Shown: positions 35,266 through 46,900, numbered from the stretch's first letter. The stretch: 64,000 nucleotides of DNA from Cokeromyces recurvatus (GCF_025118155.1 NW_026251387.1:1457501-1521500), one strand, 5' to 3'. Made by a program: numbers and translations. The notes: generated from the letters alone by a model not told the origin.

Positions 35266-36384
35266 ATGGAGATACCTGGTAATATTAACATAATAAAAAT
35301 TAGGAATAAGATTCTAATAACATTATCAATAGGACAATTAGCAACATTCACCCTGGCACCTGATTTTGTACCTGGGACGGATTTCATTACAAGATTTCTT
35401 TTACAGGACGAAAGAATTATGGACATTATTGTAAAGGATTTGGTTGATCAAAATGTCGACCAGTCCGCCTATGGTCTGGGTCGCTGTGGTTGGGCAAACA
35501 AATGCATTTCTGATGTCGTGTACATTCCTAGGTTACCACAACTATCTCCAGTCTTAATAGAAGTCCAATGTAAGATGGATGAGGCTTTTACAAGAAGACT
35601 AATTAATTATTCCTTGCAATTGAAACAAGAATATGGACAATTACCAAAGGTGCTCGTAATATCTATCCAAAATATTGCAACAAAAGTCAAATCAACACTT
35701 AAAATTTCTGAAAATGATTTCATGTATACAATGACTTGTGACTTTTGGGCAGAAAGTTGTCATATAATTTCAGCTGAATCAATTGAACCTCATCTAAACA
35801 ACATCCCCTTGAACAAGTTGGTTGCTTTAAGTCACTTTCTTACCCAGCAAAAACGAAACATATTATCTGTCCGTAAAAAAAATGATCCAACAATACAGCT
35901 TCTATATCAAATATCTAAAGATAAATTTGAGAACGAGTGTCATATCGAAGAAGAAAAACTAATTGTTATTAACGACCTATGTTTCAAAGCAAAAACTCAG
36001 TTTGAAAAAATTGTAAAATGTTTACAAAATGGAGAATCTACAGAAAAAGCATTAAAATACGCTGAAGATGGTCAAATTTACTTCTATCATCAAGAAAATA
36101 AATTTAAAAAAGATCGTGAAATAACGCCAATCGAAGATACACCAAACATCAGCAATTTGCTGACAGTTGATTACCACAATGATATAATAGCAGCGGATGA
36201 TGCGACGTTCATTGAAGAGTTTCAAAAAAAGAAAATAGGAAGGATGAGCTGGGAACGTTGTTTCAAGGAAGGAAGAAACAAAGAATTTTTTCTTAGCTAC
36301 AGTAATTGGAAAACTTTAAAATCATCATACCACGGCAAAAGCAAAAAACTAAGCAAAAGAAAAATAATTGAAATTGAACAATAG
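35266..36384 (+). CDS. PD-(D/E)XK nuclease-like protein in the centre of the inverted repeat
   Basis: A 372-residue frame from the ATG at 35266; an in-frame ATG at 35206 would add 20 residues but lies in minisatellite-like DNA. The core reads RCGWANKCISDVVYIP, then VLIEVQCKMDEAFTRRLINY, giving D83-x15-E99-x-Q101, the D...ExQ arrangement of PD-(D/E)XK enzymes related to Rpn/transposon-associated nucleases. A helical region and a Lys-rich tail (KSKKLSKRKIIEIEQ) follow and may bind DNA. It stops 42 bp from the convergent paralog at 36427. Fold assignment is from motif and spacing only; DNA cleavage and a role in moving or rearranging the locus are inference. Confidence 0.7.
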   Translation: MEIPGNINIIKIRNKILITLSIGQLATFTLAPDFVPGTDFITRFLLQDERIMDIIVKDLVDQNVDQSAYGLGRCGWANKCISDVVYIPRLPQLSPVLIEVQCKMDEAFTRRLINYSLQLKQEYGQLPKVLVISIQNIATKVKSTLKISENDFMYTMTCDFWAESCHIISAESIEPHLNNIPLNKLVALSHFLTQQKRNILSVRKKNDPTIQLLYQISKDKFENECHIEEEKLIVINDLCFKAKTQFEKIVKCLQNGESTEKALKYAEDGQIYFYHQENKFKKDREITPIEDTPNISNLLTVDYHNDIIAADDATFIEEFQKKKIGRMSWERCFKEGRNKEFFLSYSNWKTLKSSYHGKSKKLSKRKIIEIEQ

Positions 36385-36426
36385 TTTAATAAAATTTACT
36401 TATCTTATCGTTTTATGTTATATTTA

Positions 36427-37126
36427 TTATTTGCCCAAATTAACAAAATATTTAACAATTGGGTCATCGCTGTATAGACTGTTTTCTGTGTCGACTATAC
36501 AATAAGCTAATGCAATAAATTCTTGCATTGGATATTCATTGACAAAACCAGCAATAGATTCTTTACATAATACATAACAATTATCTGACCAAAAACTACA
36601 ATTTGCTTCCATCATAAAAGAATTGTTTTCCACCTTGAATTTAGATTTGATCTCTTCATCTGAAAATCCTCCAGTCAAAAAAATAAGTACATATGGTGAG
36701 ATTTTGTATTCCTCATGTAGTGATAAACAATACTTGATTAAATCTTCCATGAAATCAGCATTGATTGTATTTTCAGCTATAACAATGACTGGTGGCAGAT
36801 CTTTAGAGCATTGGACCTTCGGAAATAATACAACAACAGACGCTGGCTTGTTAGCCCAATGGCAGCGGCTTGCTCTATACAAAGATTTTGAAGCCTGTAA
36901 ACCTTTATTTTTTATAGTTTCTTAATAATATAATAAATGAATATGAAAGATTTTGCGTACACACCTAGCAAAGATTTTAAAATGAGATCATGAATTTTTT
37001 CTTTGTCTAATAAGTTATCGCTGAATGTCACCGATTGAGCAGAAATCCTATTTTCTACAAAGAAGATGTAAATCTGAGTGGACATGTAATTCTTTTCATC
37101 ATCTATTCACCATTTCCGTCGTCCAT
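36427..37126 (-). CDS. Paralog of the PD-(D/E)XK-like protein with the catalytic positions lost
   Basis: Three exons (37126-37111, 37054-36965, 36902-36427) give 193 residues with matching phases. It aligns along its length with the neighbour: LLDKEKIHDLILKSLL with LLQDERIMDIIVKDLV, CHWANK with CGWANK, and NCSFWSDNCYVLCKESI with TCDFWAESCHIISAESI. The predicted active-site residues are changed: D83 corresponds to V58, E99 to I77, Q101 to E79. It also lacks the long basic C-terminal region. It may be a non-catalytic partner or a decaying copy; its intact splice sites favour the former slightly. Confidence 0.65.
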
Positions 37127-38111
37127 TATGAGCTCGAAAATAATAAAAAAAGTATAGTCAACTTAGTTACTTCCCACCCCCAAATATATTTCAAGGAAAT
37201 GGTTTTGCGGCACCAACATTGGTCCAAATAATTTAAGCGGTCATTATATTCAGTTAAAGCAACAAGTTTTTCGTGTCGCGTTAGTTCTTCTATATAACTT
37301 TTTTTTTTGACTTTGCCAAATAACAAAAAAACATAAATACTGTATGCTTTTTATATTTACTCAGAAAGCCCTGACATGGTTGCCGAACCTACCTCAAAAG
37401 TAAGCCTTGTTAAGCATGTTTCCATACAACAAAAAAAGCGCCCACATACCCCCTTACTCCTTAATTTGGCGTATTAGCTTGTTATTTTTAATTCCTACAC
37501 AAATATCTCTTATGTGCATACAAGTTCGTCCTTTACATGAGACACATTAACTAACTGTCTATGACAGACATGAAAACTAGCTAAAGCAATTAGCTTTCTA
37601 CCATTCACTATAATCCAATCCTATAGCACTATATACATATATGAAACATTTCGCAAGACAAATAAAAAACATGCAAAATGCCCACCTCCCTAAAATCATG
37701 TGCTTCGTTACACATTAAAGAATAGCGCACGAAAAGAGTATGATGTTTCAAAATAGTGCCCACTTGGATTACTCAAATTTAAACCGGCAAACGGCAATAA
37801 CGACAATATCGTATATTCTAAACGGTAATAACGGTAATATCGTATGTTCAAAACGGCAATATCGTATGTTCTAAACGGCAATATCGTATGTTCTAAACGG
37901 CAATATCGTATGTTCTAAACGGCAATAACGACAATAACGGCAATAACGGCAATAACGGCAATAACGGCAATAACGGTAATAACGGTAATAACGGTAATGG
38001 TTAATATTGCAAATAACCCGTCGGAGTTTGAAATTTCGAATTTCCTTTTTTGGAAATTGCCCAAAAGCCGGTACTCCTCTTGTTTATTCTCTAAAATATC
38101 TGAGAAAATTA

Positions 38112-38182
38112 TGCGCGGTTGTCTGCGTGGTTAAGTATCACGCTGGCAACGTGGAGACGCAGGTTCGAATCCTGATCGACTC
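38112..38182 (+). pseudogene. tRNA-like sequence, right-arm inner copy
   Basis: Inverted copy of 34442-34512 with a perfect B box and a following T5 run. It points away from the central genes, toward the outer end of the right arm. Confidence 0.65.
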
Positions 38183-39451
38183 TTTTTATTTTTTATTTTT
38201 TTGAGGTGCGCTTAGCGTCGAAATTATATTTTCATATGTTATATGTTTATTTTAATGGTTTTTACCCGTTGTTTTGGTTCAATATTGTTCATTATAGGTA
38301 TATATAAATTCATTATTATTAAACTATCTGTTTTTTTCATTTATAATGCATTTAAATGCCAATTAAAACAACTTAAAGCTTTTGAATAATAATGATATAT
38401 TTTAATATAAGTTATAGAGTAATTTAGTTTATTTAGTTTTATATTACTGTTTGATTTATAATAAAGGTTCAAAACTTCTGAAAATCTAGTAACAGCTATA
38501 AACTGGCTTTATTTTTTATTCTAAATTGAATATATAAATAAAAATTATAATATCTATTGGCCTTCCCATGATTGTATGATTTGTAACTTAATTGAATAAA
38601 ATAAATAATCGTAATAGATCATACAGCACACTTCAATAATAACTCTGTCTGTATATATATTAAATATATACTCTTGTATGGAAAAAACAACTAATATAAG
38701 CCCTACATGTAAAAATATATTTTTGATTAAACATTTTTAAAAAAATAACTTTAAAAATCAAACAGGGGAAATACAACTAGGCACATTAATTGAATTTACT
38801 CAAAGTACGTGAATTAGTAAGAATATTAGATTAAATTTACAAAAGATATGTATATACCTGTAATGATTTTTGAAATTATAATAATTAAATAATTATTCTA
38901 GTTCTATAATTATATTATCAAATACAAATTGTTATATTTTTATCTTATCTTATTATTACTCATCATCTTACAAAAGTTTTAAATATGCTTAACTTATTAA
39001 CCTTTATTTTGTGTAATTCAGTTTAATACACTTTTCTAACTTATGTTTACCTTGCTAGAATTTATTAATAGGTTTTAATGTGCTTTATCTATCTCATTTT
39101 TTTTGTTTTATTTTATTAATTATATTTTATCTCTATTTTATTATATTTTACTAGTAAAATACAAACCGTCTTTCACTAATAAACTTAGACAAGCAGAATT
39201 CTCGCTTACACAGGCAAAGCTAACTTTTTTTACACACTTGGCACACCTCCCCAAATATTATCATAACATTTCAAACGTCATATAAATATAATAAAATTAA
39301 GAACCGTAGAACCCGACAGAATAAGCAATCAATACAAAAAACCAAAAAGAGAAGAAAAAAAAATAATAAAATTACCTAAAACTGTTAAATAAAAACAACT
39401 CCCCACATTTATATAGGCATTTATGAAAAAAAACTAATATATTAAGGGGAC

Positions 39452-39526
39452 AAAAAATTGAGGCAAAAAGGATTCGAACTTGCTCCAGCAGATTGAGAAC
39501 GCGATTACTAGCCACTTATACATTTT
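39452..39526 (-). pseudogene. Degenerate tRNA-like sequence, right-arm outer copy
   Basis: Inverted copy of 33098-33172, with the B box GTTCGAATCC and no pairing acceptor stem. Confidence 0.55.
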
Positions 39527-39645
39527 AACATTTATTATTTTTTAGTCTTCCGCCATATAACATACAAATGTGGTGTGCGTAGTCAATTTCCAAAAAAGGA
39601 AATTGGAAAATTGAAACTCCGACGGGGTTATTTGCAATAGCATCC

Positions 39646-39770
39646 TTGGTTAGGTTCTCCAAGTTATGAGGATCAACTTCCTCATCCCAATCCATTGCTT
39701 CATTCCCGCTCTTATCAAAAACATTTCCTTGACCATCTTCGAAAATAATTTTTGCTTTTATTGAGTACAT
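39646..39770 (-). pseudogene. Possible exon fragment abutting the right arm
   Basis: On the minus strand an open frame from the ATG at 39770 reads AKIIFEDGQGNVFDKSGNEA and then MDWDEEVDPHNLENLTK before entering the inverted repeat in frame. The amino-acid content looks coding, unlike the low-complexity frames nearby. I do not recognise it. It could be the cut end of a gene into which the right arm was joined. Confidence 0.35.
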
Positions 39771-40166
39771 ATTACCGATCTGATATTTGCCTTCAAAGAA
39801 ATAATAGCTTATGAAAAAGGTATCAAAAAAATAATGCAATTTGAGCTGTAAAATACGCAGTTTGAGAAATCACAAGTACGCAATTTGAAGAAGTGTGCAC
39901 TGTAATAAATTAATTGTGTACATTAAGTACTATGACTGCAGCTGAGGGAATTGAAAAAGAATATTAATAAATATTGTCAGCAGAAGAACTCGGACAAAGA
40001 AAATATTGTCGAGATTGTCGTTTGGTTATTTGAGTCTTATTTGGTTTTTATATTTGAGTTTAGTTAATCAGTTTTTATTTTATTATTTCACACCTAAGCA
40101 CCGCAGACGTATCAGTTTTGATAGGTTATTTTTGGTGTCTTATCAGTTCGCCGCAATATTTTTTTC
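39771..40166. other. Short unassigned spacer before the 6.9-kb TIR unit
   Basis: AT-rich sequence with no supported gene and no clear repeat end. Confidence 0.4.
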
Positions 40167-40627
40167 CACTGCGAAAAGTTGGCGTACGATGTATAAAAGT
40201 ACTATACGTCGTCCACCACCATTTAAGCAGCGATTTTTTTAATTGTTTATTTCTACTAATTTTTAACATAAATTTTCCAAATAAAAAAATTAGCTAATAG
40301 AATTTCTAAAATATAATATTTTGCTGGATTTAAAAGTACTTTTAATTTTTCATTGTATTTTTTTCCCTTAAGGTAAAGTTTACACATGCATTATTTTTTT
40401 CAGCCATATATATAAAAATAAAAAAAAAAAATATTATTCATATTTGCGAGTTGAGAGAAAAAAAGTAATTACACTATTTGTGAAATTAGAGAGAAGAAAA
40501 AAAAGAAATCACACTATTTGCATTGCGAAATTAGAGAAAAAAGAAAGAGTAATTACATTATTCACATTGTGGAATGAGAGAAAAAAGTAAATATTTTTTT
40601 TTTGATATCTATAAAGAAGGGTTTTCG

Positions 40628-40647
40628 CACATTGAATTATATTTATT

Positions 40648-40700
<53 letters not shown>

Positions 40701-40858
40701 ATTTTTTATTTTTTATTTTTTATTTTTTATTTTTTATTTTTTATTTTTTATTTTTTAATTTTTATATCTTATATCTTATATCTTATTTCTTATTTTCTAT
40801 TTCTTATTTCTTATTTCTTATTTCTTATTTCTTATTTCTTATTTTTTTTTTATTTTAG
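40628..40858. repeat. TTTTTAT/TTATTTC low-complexity repeat
   Basis: Tandem TATTTTT-type units change to TATATCT and then TATTTCT units. Long frames across it encode only Phe/Ile/Leu/Tyr and are not genes. Confidence 0.9.
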
Positions 40859-41357
40859 ATGATTCAAAAAGAAAGAAGGCCTCAACCTGCATGCGTATGA
40901 GATCAACAACATGGAAGTATGGAGCAATGAATTTGAAGATCCTTCAGCAATGTCGATTGTTCCCGTCATGCGCATTCACTCTCCTGTTGGCATTAAACTT
41001 GATCACCTTCAAAGTATCAAGGTTATTATAAATTTACCGAGACATTTAATCAATTAGTTTATTCATTTTCATTTTCATTTTCATTTTCATTGAATTAAAT
41101 TAAATATATTATCTGTTGCAAAAAATCGTTATGTCAGTCTTTCAAATGTTCTTTTTTTTTCTTTTCTTTTTTCTTTCTTTCTTTCTTTCTTTCTTTTTTT
41201 TTTTTTGAGATGATGTTAGAAGATAGAAATTAGTGTGATATCTATATACAAATATATAAAGTCTTTTGTTTTTGCTGATGTAGATATTTATGATCGATTA
41301 ATGCATTCTCAAAGGTAAATTATAAAAAAGATAAAAATATTATAATTATAGGCGTCT

Positions 41358-42400
41358 TCACTTTTGGCCCAAGCAGGAAAGGTATCCAAAAGATTGCACC
41401 CTCGTAACGACGATTCTTGTGGGTGTAGACTTGTCCACATTCTTGGAGAGAGTGTCCAGTTTATCGAACAGTTGGTTCAACTTTAAAGGTATTCAAAAAA
41501 ATATTCATTACAGTTAGTTTTTTTTTATTAGTTTGTATTTTAACTTACGTACCTTTTCACTTCTCCGATGTGGACGTAGACTTTTCCAAGTCCTCAACGA
41601 GCCCTGAAAATGAATGTCATACTCATCGTCAGTCATATAAGGTGCCTTGATCATTCGGAGACATTCATTATAAGGCATGCCCAATTCTTCAGCAATCCTG
41701 GCTCCTTCTTTGCTGAACTTTGCCAATCTTCTTTTGTGCTTCTATAGAATATAAGGAGAAAGAAGTTAAATTTACTTTATCTTGTATTAAATTTTATGCT
41801 AAGTATATACTTACTCTATTTTTTCTGCTTCTAATTATTTCCTTTTTTTTAAGAGCTTCTAGTTGCTCCTGTGTGTTGATTTCGGCACGCGAATGCTTCC
41901 TTTTTTCCGTATCATACACACTTCTGATACGTGCCGAAATCTCTTTCCGTGCTCTTTCCCCAGAATTGTTGTTGTCTCTAACCTGAGCAAAGATGAAATC
42001 GAAGATCTGCTCGTTATGACCTCCATCTTTTAACGTAGATCTGGGATCAAATTTACGTCCACTTTACTCGTAAGCATCGTGAATCTTGTCCTATTGATTG
42101 AATTGAATAACAGGTATTATACATTTTATTTAATAATGATTGTCATTGTAATTACATAATAATAATACTTACGGTCATATCGGGATTTCTGCTGATCTTT
42201 CTCTGATTATACATATTTTGGCTTGTTAAGTTGCTAATCTCTTCCTCCAACTGAGAGATTCTTTGGCTTTGGGAAGCAACTTGCTCTTCAAGCTGGTTCA
42301 TTCTATTGCTACCACCAGTAGATGCTGTTTGTCTGGAAGGATGCAAACGAGCAGTGGAAGCAGTATTAAGGACAATAGGAGGATATTGTGAACGAGACAT
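41358..42400 (-). pseudogene. Uncharacterised coiled-coil/basic protein gene, one in-frame stop
   Basis: Four exons (42400-42173, 42090-41815, 41741-41553, 41480-41358) keep frame over 272 codons, ending SCLGQK. Exon 1 has a heptad-like coiled coil (NQLEEQVASQSQRISQLEEE). Exons 2-3 are strongly basic (KKKEIIRSRKNRKHKRRLAK), followed by MTDDEYDIHFQGSLRTW. A TAA at 42066-42064 in exon 2 breaks the frame after DAYE; one substitution from GAA would explain it. I do not recognise the family. Placed inside a TIR unit with good splice sites, it may be a transposon-carried DNA-binding protein. If the stop is a sequence error, it is a working gene of 271 residues. Confidence 0.55.
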
Positions 42401-42687
42401 ATTAAAAAGGGATTTTGCTGGTAAAAAGATTGATTGAATAAAATAAAAAGTAAGTAATTGAAGAATAACTTATTTGTTGGTAAAGATATTTATATGTTAG
42501 CCGTCTAGCATTATCCATTACTTCCAGAAAATTTCCTTTTTCGGACTAAATTAAAAGAAACTACTATATTTCTACGTCATTGTCGTTTCCTTTTTTTCTT
42601 TTCATTTACCGTTTTTCATTTATCTTTTTCTTTTCTTCTATCATTTTTTTTCTTTACTTTAGATTAATATTTATTTACTTACAATTA

Positions 42688-43190
42688 CAGTGAACGCAGC
42701 ATTAAATTGCAGGTTTCTTAAAAATCAAATTGCAGTTTTTTTGTGAAATTAAATTGCGGTAAAGCGAAAAGGATTTATGTGATTATAAGGGTTCTTTATT
42801 TCTACACTTTTCAAGTTGATCACAAGAGTGTTGTATGAAAGCTTTCACATGTTGAATAGGAACATTGTTGCATGCATCTGCAATTCTTGTCTTGAGATCT
42901 TCATCATCAGAAAATGTGCCCCTCTTGTCCTTGTTCTTTACAACACACCAAAATTGCTCAATTGGGTTAAGCTCAGGTGAATATGGGGGAAGATATATGC
43001 TTCTATAACCTCTTGAAGTGATCAATTCGTCAATATCACTATGTGTATGAATAGGCACATTGTTCATAACAATATAAAAGCCGTTCATACAAGGGGTTTT
43101 ATCCATTTCATTTAGAGTTTTTCGAATAAAAGTTAAATAATGGCCGGTTGTGGTGTCTTTTGATTTTTTGCAATCCAAATAGCAACACTC
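42688..43190 (-). pseudogene. Tc1/mariner transposase fragment (C-terminal half)
   Basis: The minus-strand frame encodes the C-terminal DDE half: GFYIVMNNVPIHTHSDIDEL, then YLPPYSPELNPIEQFW. The first position of the usual MDN motif is Asn, so the second catalytic Asp appears replaced, while the final Glu of NPIEQFW is kept. The N-terminal DNA-binding half and first Asp are missing; the sequence stops at an A-run at 43190. Beyond the stop codon a TA followed by CAGTGAACGCAGCA (42686) could be its 3' end. Confidence 0.82.
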
Positions 43191-43199
43191 AAAAAAAAA

Positions 43200-44498
43200 A
43201 AGCTATTTAATAATACAGAATGTACTGATTACTGGAATAAAAAATTGATTGAACAGCACAAAGATGGCGTAAGGACAAATGAAACAAAGCGTGGAGTTGC
43301 ATCGTACAGTAGAATGACCACTCGCGGAATGAGAAAAAAACCCAAGGCAGAAATTGTAAGTGATGAATGTCAAGTTGTACACAAAATTTTGAGAAGTGTA
43401 CATTATAGGAAATTATTGAAGCAGACCCAATAGCTACAAAGATAAAAAATCATGCTCATGCAATTTATAAAGGCAAAATATACAACAACTTGCCTGTCGA
43501 TGCCCAAACAGCAATCTGGTATATTTTGCTTTGTCATTTTAAATTAGAACTTCTACTAATACATTTGATTTAGTCTTGGATTCAATTCCACGCTCGATTT
43601 AAGTAACAACAGTGAAACATCAAACAATCAGCGACATCTGTTCAATGAAGATGAATGGGAAAAAATTAAAAATGACTACGACGCCAAAGTCAAATTCGAG
43701 GATATCCCTGAGAGCATAATGACGGAGCTGAAAGAGATTGAACATCTTGCTGAAGGCAGTCTTACAAAAGCCTATCAAGAATGTTTGATGAAGCAAGCAA
43801 AATATGCCTTTACTAAAGAAGAGACATATTTTAAAATATACGCTCATGTTACTTCTGTCATGAAACTTCACCCTGAATATTTGGAGGCCTAACCTCAACA
43901 TACAACTGAAGCAAACACTTGTATACAAATCTGGAGCCCTATTATAGACTCCATTTTCGAGCACCCAACCCTAAAAATTATGTGGGGTGATTCTGTTAAT
44001 GGCCAATCTTCGATAGCAAAGAAGGCAAATCAAGAATCAAAAAAAAAGTGCATTGGGGACAAGATCGACTTCCGCGTTTGTTGCAAAGACCGAAACAAGT
44101 TAGTTGATTTGCTAAATGGAGAAATCGCCAGAGATCAGACTAATAGCAAAAAATATTTCGATGATCATGCCAAATTGTGCAGAGAGAGTAAAATAATTTC
44201 TGATCAATTTTACTCCTCCCCACACATCAAAAATAAAGAAAAAAAGGCACTCAAAGTTCGTGGTATACAACTTTGTGGTATCGAAGGAGAAATAACAGAG
44301 ACACGTTTGGTCGAAGAGGGCCTATATACCTTTTCTGTACTAGGTTCCTTACGTCTTCCAACTTCCGAAGACCATTTATATCGTCTTAGGACGTTGATAA
44401 AACGTCTTTTTGAGATAAAAAGGGGTTGTTTGGCATTGGCCAGAACCTACAGAAAAATGAAAGAAGCGAGGAAAGATTTTGAAAAAAAACATGGCTAA
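43200..44498 (+). pseudogene. Uncharacterised protein gene of the TIR unit, 5'-truncated and with one in-frame stop
   Basis: Exons can be followed on the plus strand: 43200 to about 43356 (CTDYWNKKLIEQHKDGV), a second to about 43518 (NHAHAIYKGKIYNNLPVDAQ), and a long third from about 43574 to 44498. The third contains DEWEKIKNDYDAKVKFEDIP, then a TAA at 43890-43892 after HPEYLEA, then an uninterrupted frame with IMWGDSVNGQSSIAKKANQE and RGIQLCGIEGEITETRLVEE. The 5' end is lost at the A-run where the mariner fragment begins. The family is unknown to me. The composition is soluble, with many Lys and Glu and no membrane span. Confidence 0.55.
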
Positions 44499-46749
44499 AA
44501 ATAGAAATGCAAGGCGCTCACCAGATAGCAACTCTGATGTTGAAGACCACGATACTATATTTAAATCTGCCAAGTATATAGGCTGGGTCAGAGGCAGCTG
44601 GTTTCCATCTAGTCGAAGCAACAGCCAAGTTTATGATGGCTCTTTACCTGCCTTTCTTCTGTCCCCCCCTCCTCGTCTAGACAACTAATCGTCTTTTTCT
44701 ACCGCTTTTTTTTTTTTTTTTTTTTTTGTTTAGTCGTTCACATCCAATATATGTTTTTATTCTTATGCTTATTCTTTTATCAACTGTCATATTCATTGAT
44801 ATTTCCTCTTTTCATAAAACTTTAAACTTCTTAAGAGAGATTCTTCAGTGCAGTCTATGTAGGCCAATCTCTTAAGATAAAGATGGTTGATTGCTTGTAA
44901 GACGAAGGGTTCTCAATTATATAAGGCTGACGAATAGGATGTATCTAAGAAAATAGAATATCCTTTATTAGATTTTTAAAGATTTACCTCCATTAGTATT
45001 ATTTAAAGACTACGCTAGCTATACCTGACTGCCTTTTTTATTTGTAGTAGAAGGAATGCTGGACATCTTTGCGATGAGGAGTAAGCCCTAATTATATTGA
45101 TGCGTACATTGTAACTTGGAACGGAAGTATTGCAGTTTGAGTAAACCAGATTTTTCTATCATACTGAATAAAATTTTTGAGTGATGATACCCCCATCAAT
45201 CAATGTTTGTCGAATCAAGTATATTACACTTAACTTATCTTTTTATTTTATACAGAAGCATGTATGAGAAACTTAAACTGCCAAAGTATCAAGCTTTCAT
45301 GCTTGTAGCTTTTCCAGTGGGGGGGACAAGAAGTCGATAGTAAATGAGCTATCATCGCAATCAATGAAATAGTGGTAATATTAAAGAAGTAAACACTACA
45401 ATATGATATTAACTAATGCGTTATTTGTTTACAAATAGTATTTCTATGCTTAACTATATAAGCCCTCCTTTTTTTAGCGTTTGATGTACTAGGACCAAGA
45501 CTTAATGCGCGTCAAACAATACTTCAAAGTTGCATTAATCGTAACTTTATTACATTTTTTCAGGTGGTCCAGCACACTAGCGCTTGAAGTTCAATATCTG
45601 TGATCAACGGACAAAAATCCTTTTCATTTAAGGAAACACGATACGACACCCTTTCATTTCAAAACACATAACTTATGGTCAACGTTAACAGTAGCTATAC
45701 CATCACCTGTTGGCGGCGGTGTTTTTACTTTCTGGTTTTAATGGAAATTAGTAGGCCTAACAAGACATATTTTGGTGTTGTCCAATACATAAAGCGTAGG
45801 CTCAACCTAAACCCTTCATCAGAGTGCTGTAGATGAGAAACCAGTAGGCAATCAGGTAACCAGATAGCATGTCTGTCATGAGCTGACTTACAATATCATG
45901 TTTCATGACTAAACATGCGGATCATAAATTTATTTAAGAAATTCTATCCTAAATCTCTCTTGATCCGCTCCATCAAATAATATTAAAAACTTTTAACACT
46001 TCATTATCAACAATGTATCTTATTCGGTCGTAACTAACACTTTTCTGATTCACATCTTATCCTCAGACCTCTTTAACAATTCTTATAAATAAATACCTAA
46101 ATAAAAATGATTGACTTCAGAACTATTGTTCGCTCTCCTTGACTCTTTTTGTCTTAATATTATTTTTTATTTTCTAATATTTTTTATTTGATATTTTAAA
46201 AGAAATATTACACAGATAAACAAATGTATATACAAAGGTAAAATAAAATATAACATTTATCTGTTAATTCCAAAAGTATACTTTCTTTGTCTAATATAAG
46301 ATATATCAATCTTATCTTTTATTCTCTTCTTTTAGGACTTTTTACTTTTTTTTTCAAATAGCTTTTGTCCTTTTTGAAAACCCTTTTTTTCTTTGTTTTC
46401 GGTAAGCATTTTATTCTTTTGAATACCAATACTCTTTTTTATTTTTTTATTTACTAACTAATCAACTTTGTTTATTATAGATTGTTTGTTTTCTTCTGTT
46501 TAACTGCTGTAATTTAGCTTCCTAGGCCCCTATCATTATTATCTCTGTCTTTTTCTCTTATTTATTTGTATCTATTTACTGCGTAATTGTACTATTTCTT
46601 TTTAAAGATGCAAAGGTAAGTGCAATCGTATTTTCTATTATCAATTGTAAGAAATATCCTTTTTTTTACTATTATTTTAAAAACAATTTATTTTTTGTAA
46701 TCATTCATTTGCTATATATTTCCATTATTATTATTATTATTATTATTAC
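44499..46749. other. 2.2 kb inside the TIR unit with no gene seen
   Basis: Apart from a T-run near 44707 and ATT repeats near 46725, I see no coding frame, RNA gene or repeat that I can support. Confidence 0.4.
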
Positions 46750-46900
46750 TATTCTAAATGTAAATAAAGTCACATTTTATGTAAACAAACTACATGTTTA
46801 TTTTTAAATAACATCCAATAAACAAGACAATAATAAAAGCCTAATATGAATTAAATGTATTTTATAAGCCAATAAGTAATAAAGATGAAACGTAAATGAA
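46750..46900. repeat. Block shared with the CACTA-like element at 22700-22860
   Basis: Both copies run through a similar series: ATT repeats, GTAAATAAA, CCACATTTT-like, TGTAAACAA, AACRTCCAATAAA, AAGCCTA and ATAAGCCAATAA-like words, in the same order with small gaps. Both lie a few hundred bp inside a right-hand GCAGTG end. Confidence 0.65.

Larger units (their letters stand above)
38007..39637. mobile_element. 1631-bp TA-flanked TIR element, right copy (inverted)
   Basis: Mirror image of 32987-34617, with the same ends, TA flanks and inward-facing tRNA-like sequences. It has no protein-coding capacity of note. Confidence 0.78.
37449..39645. repeat. Right arm (2197 bp) of the giant inverted repeat
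   Basis: Exact-register reverse complement of 32979-35175. Even the minisatellite copy number matches, so duplication or gene conversion is recent, unless assembly created it. On its outer side it abuts sequence unrelated to the left flank. The left flank still has the minisatellite next to the TIR element, which makes the left arm the probable source. Confidence 0.95.

Noticed and set aside
40574..40862. Phe/Leu/Tyr-rich frames as membrane proteins
   Set aside because: They are translations of a TTTTTAT-type low-complexity repeat.
44499..46749. Hidden gene in the right half of the 6.9-kb TIR unit
   Set aside because: No frame with splice signals and coding character could be followed on either strand.
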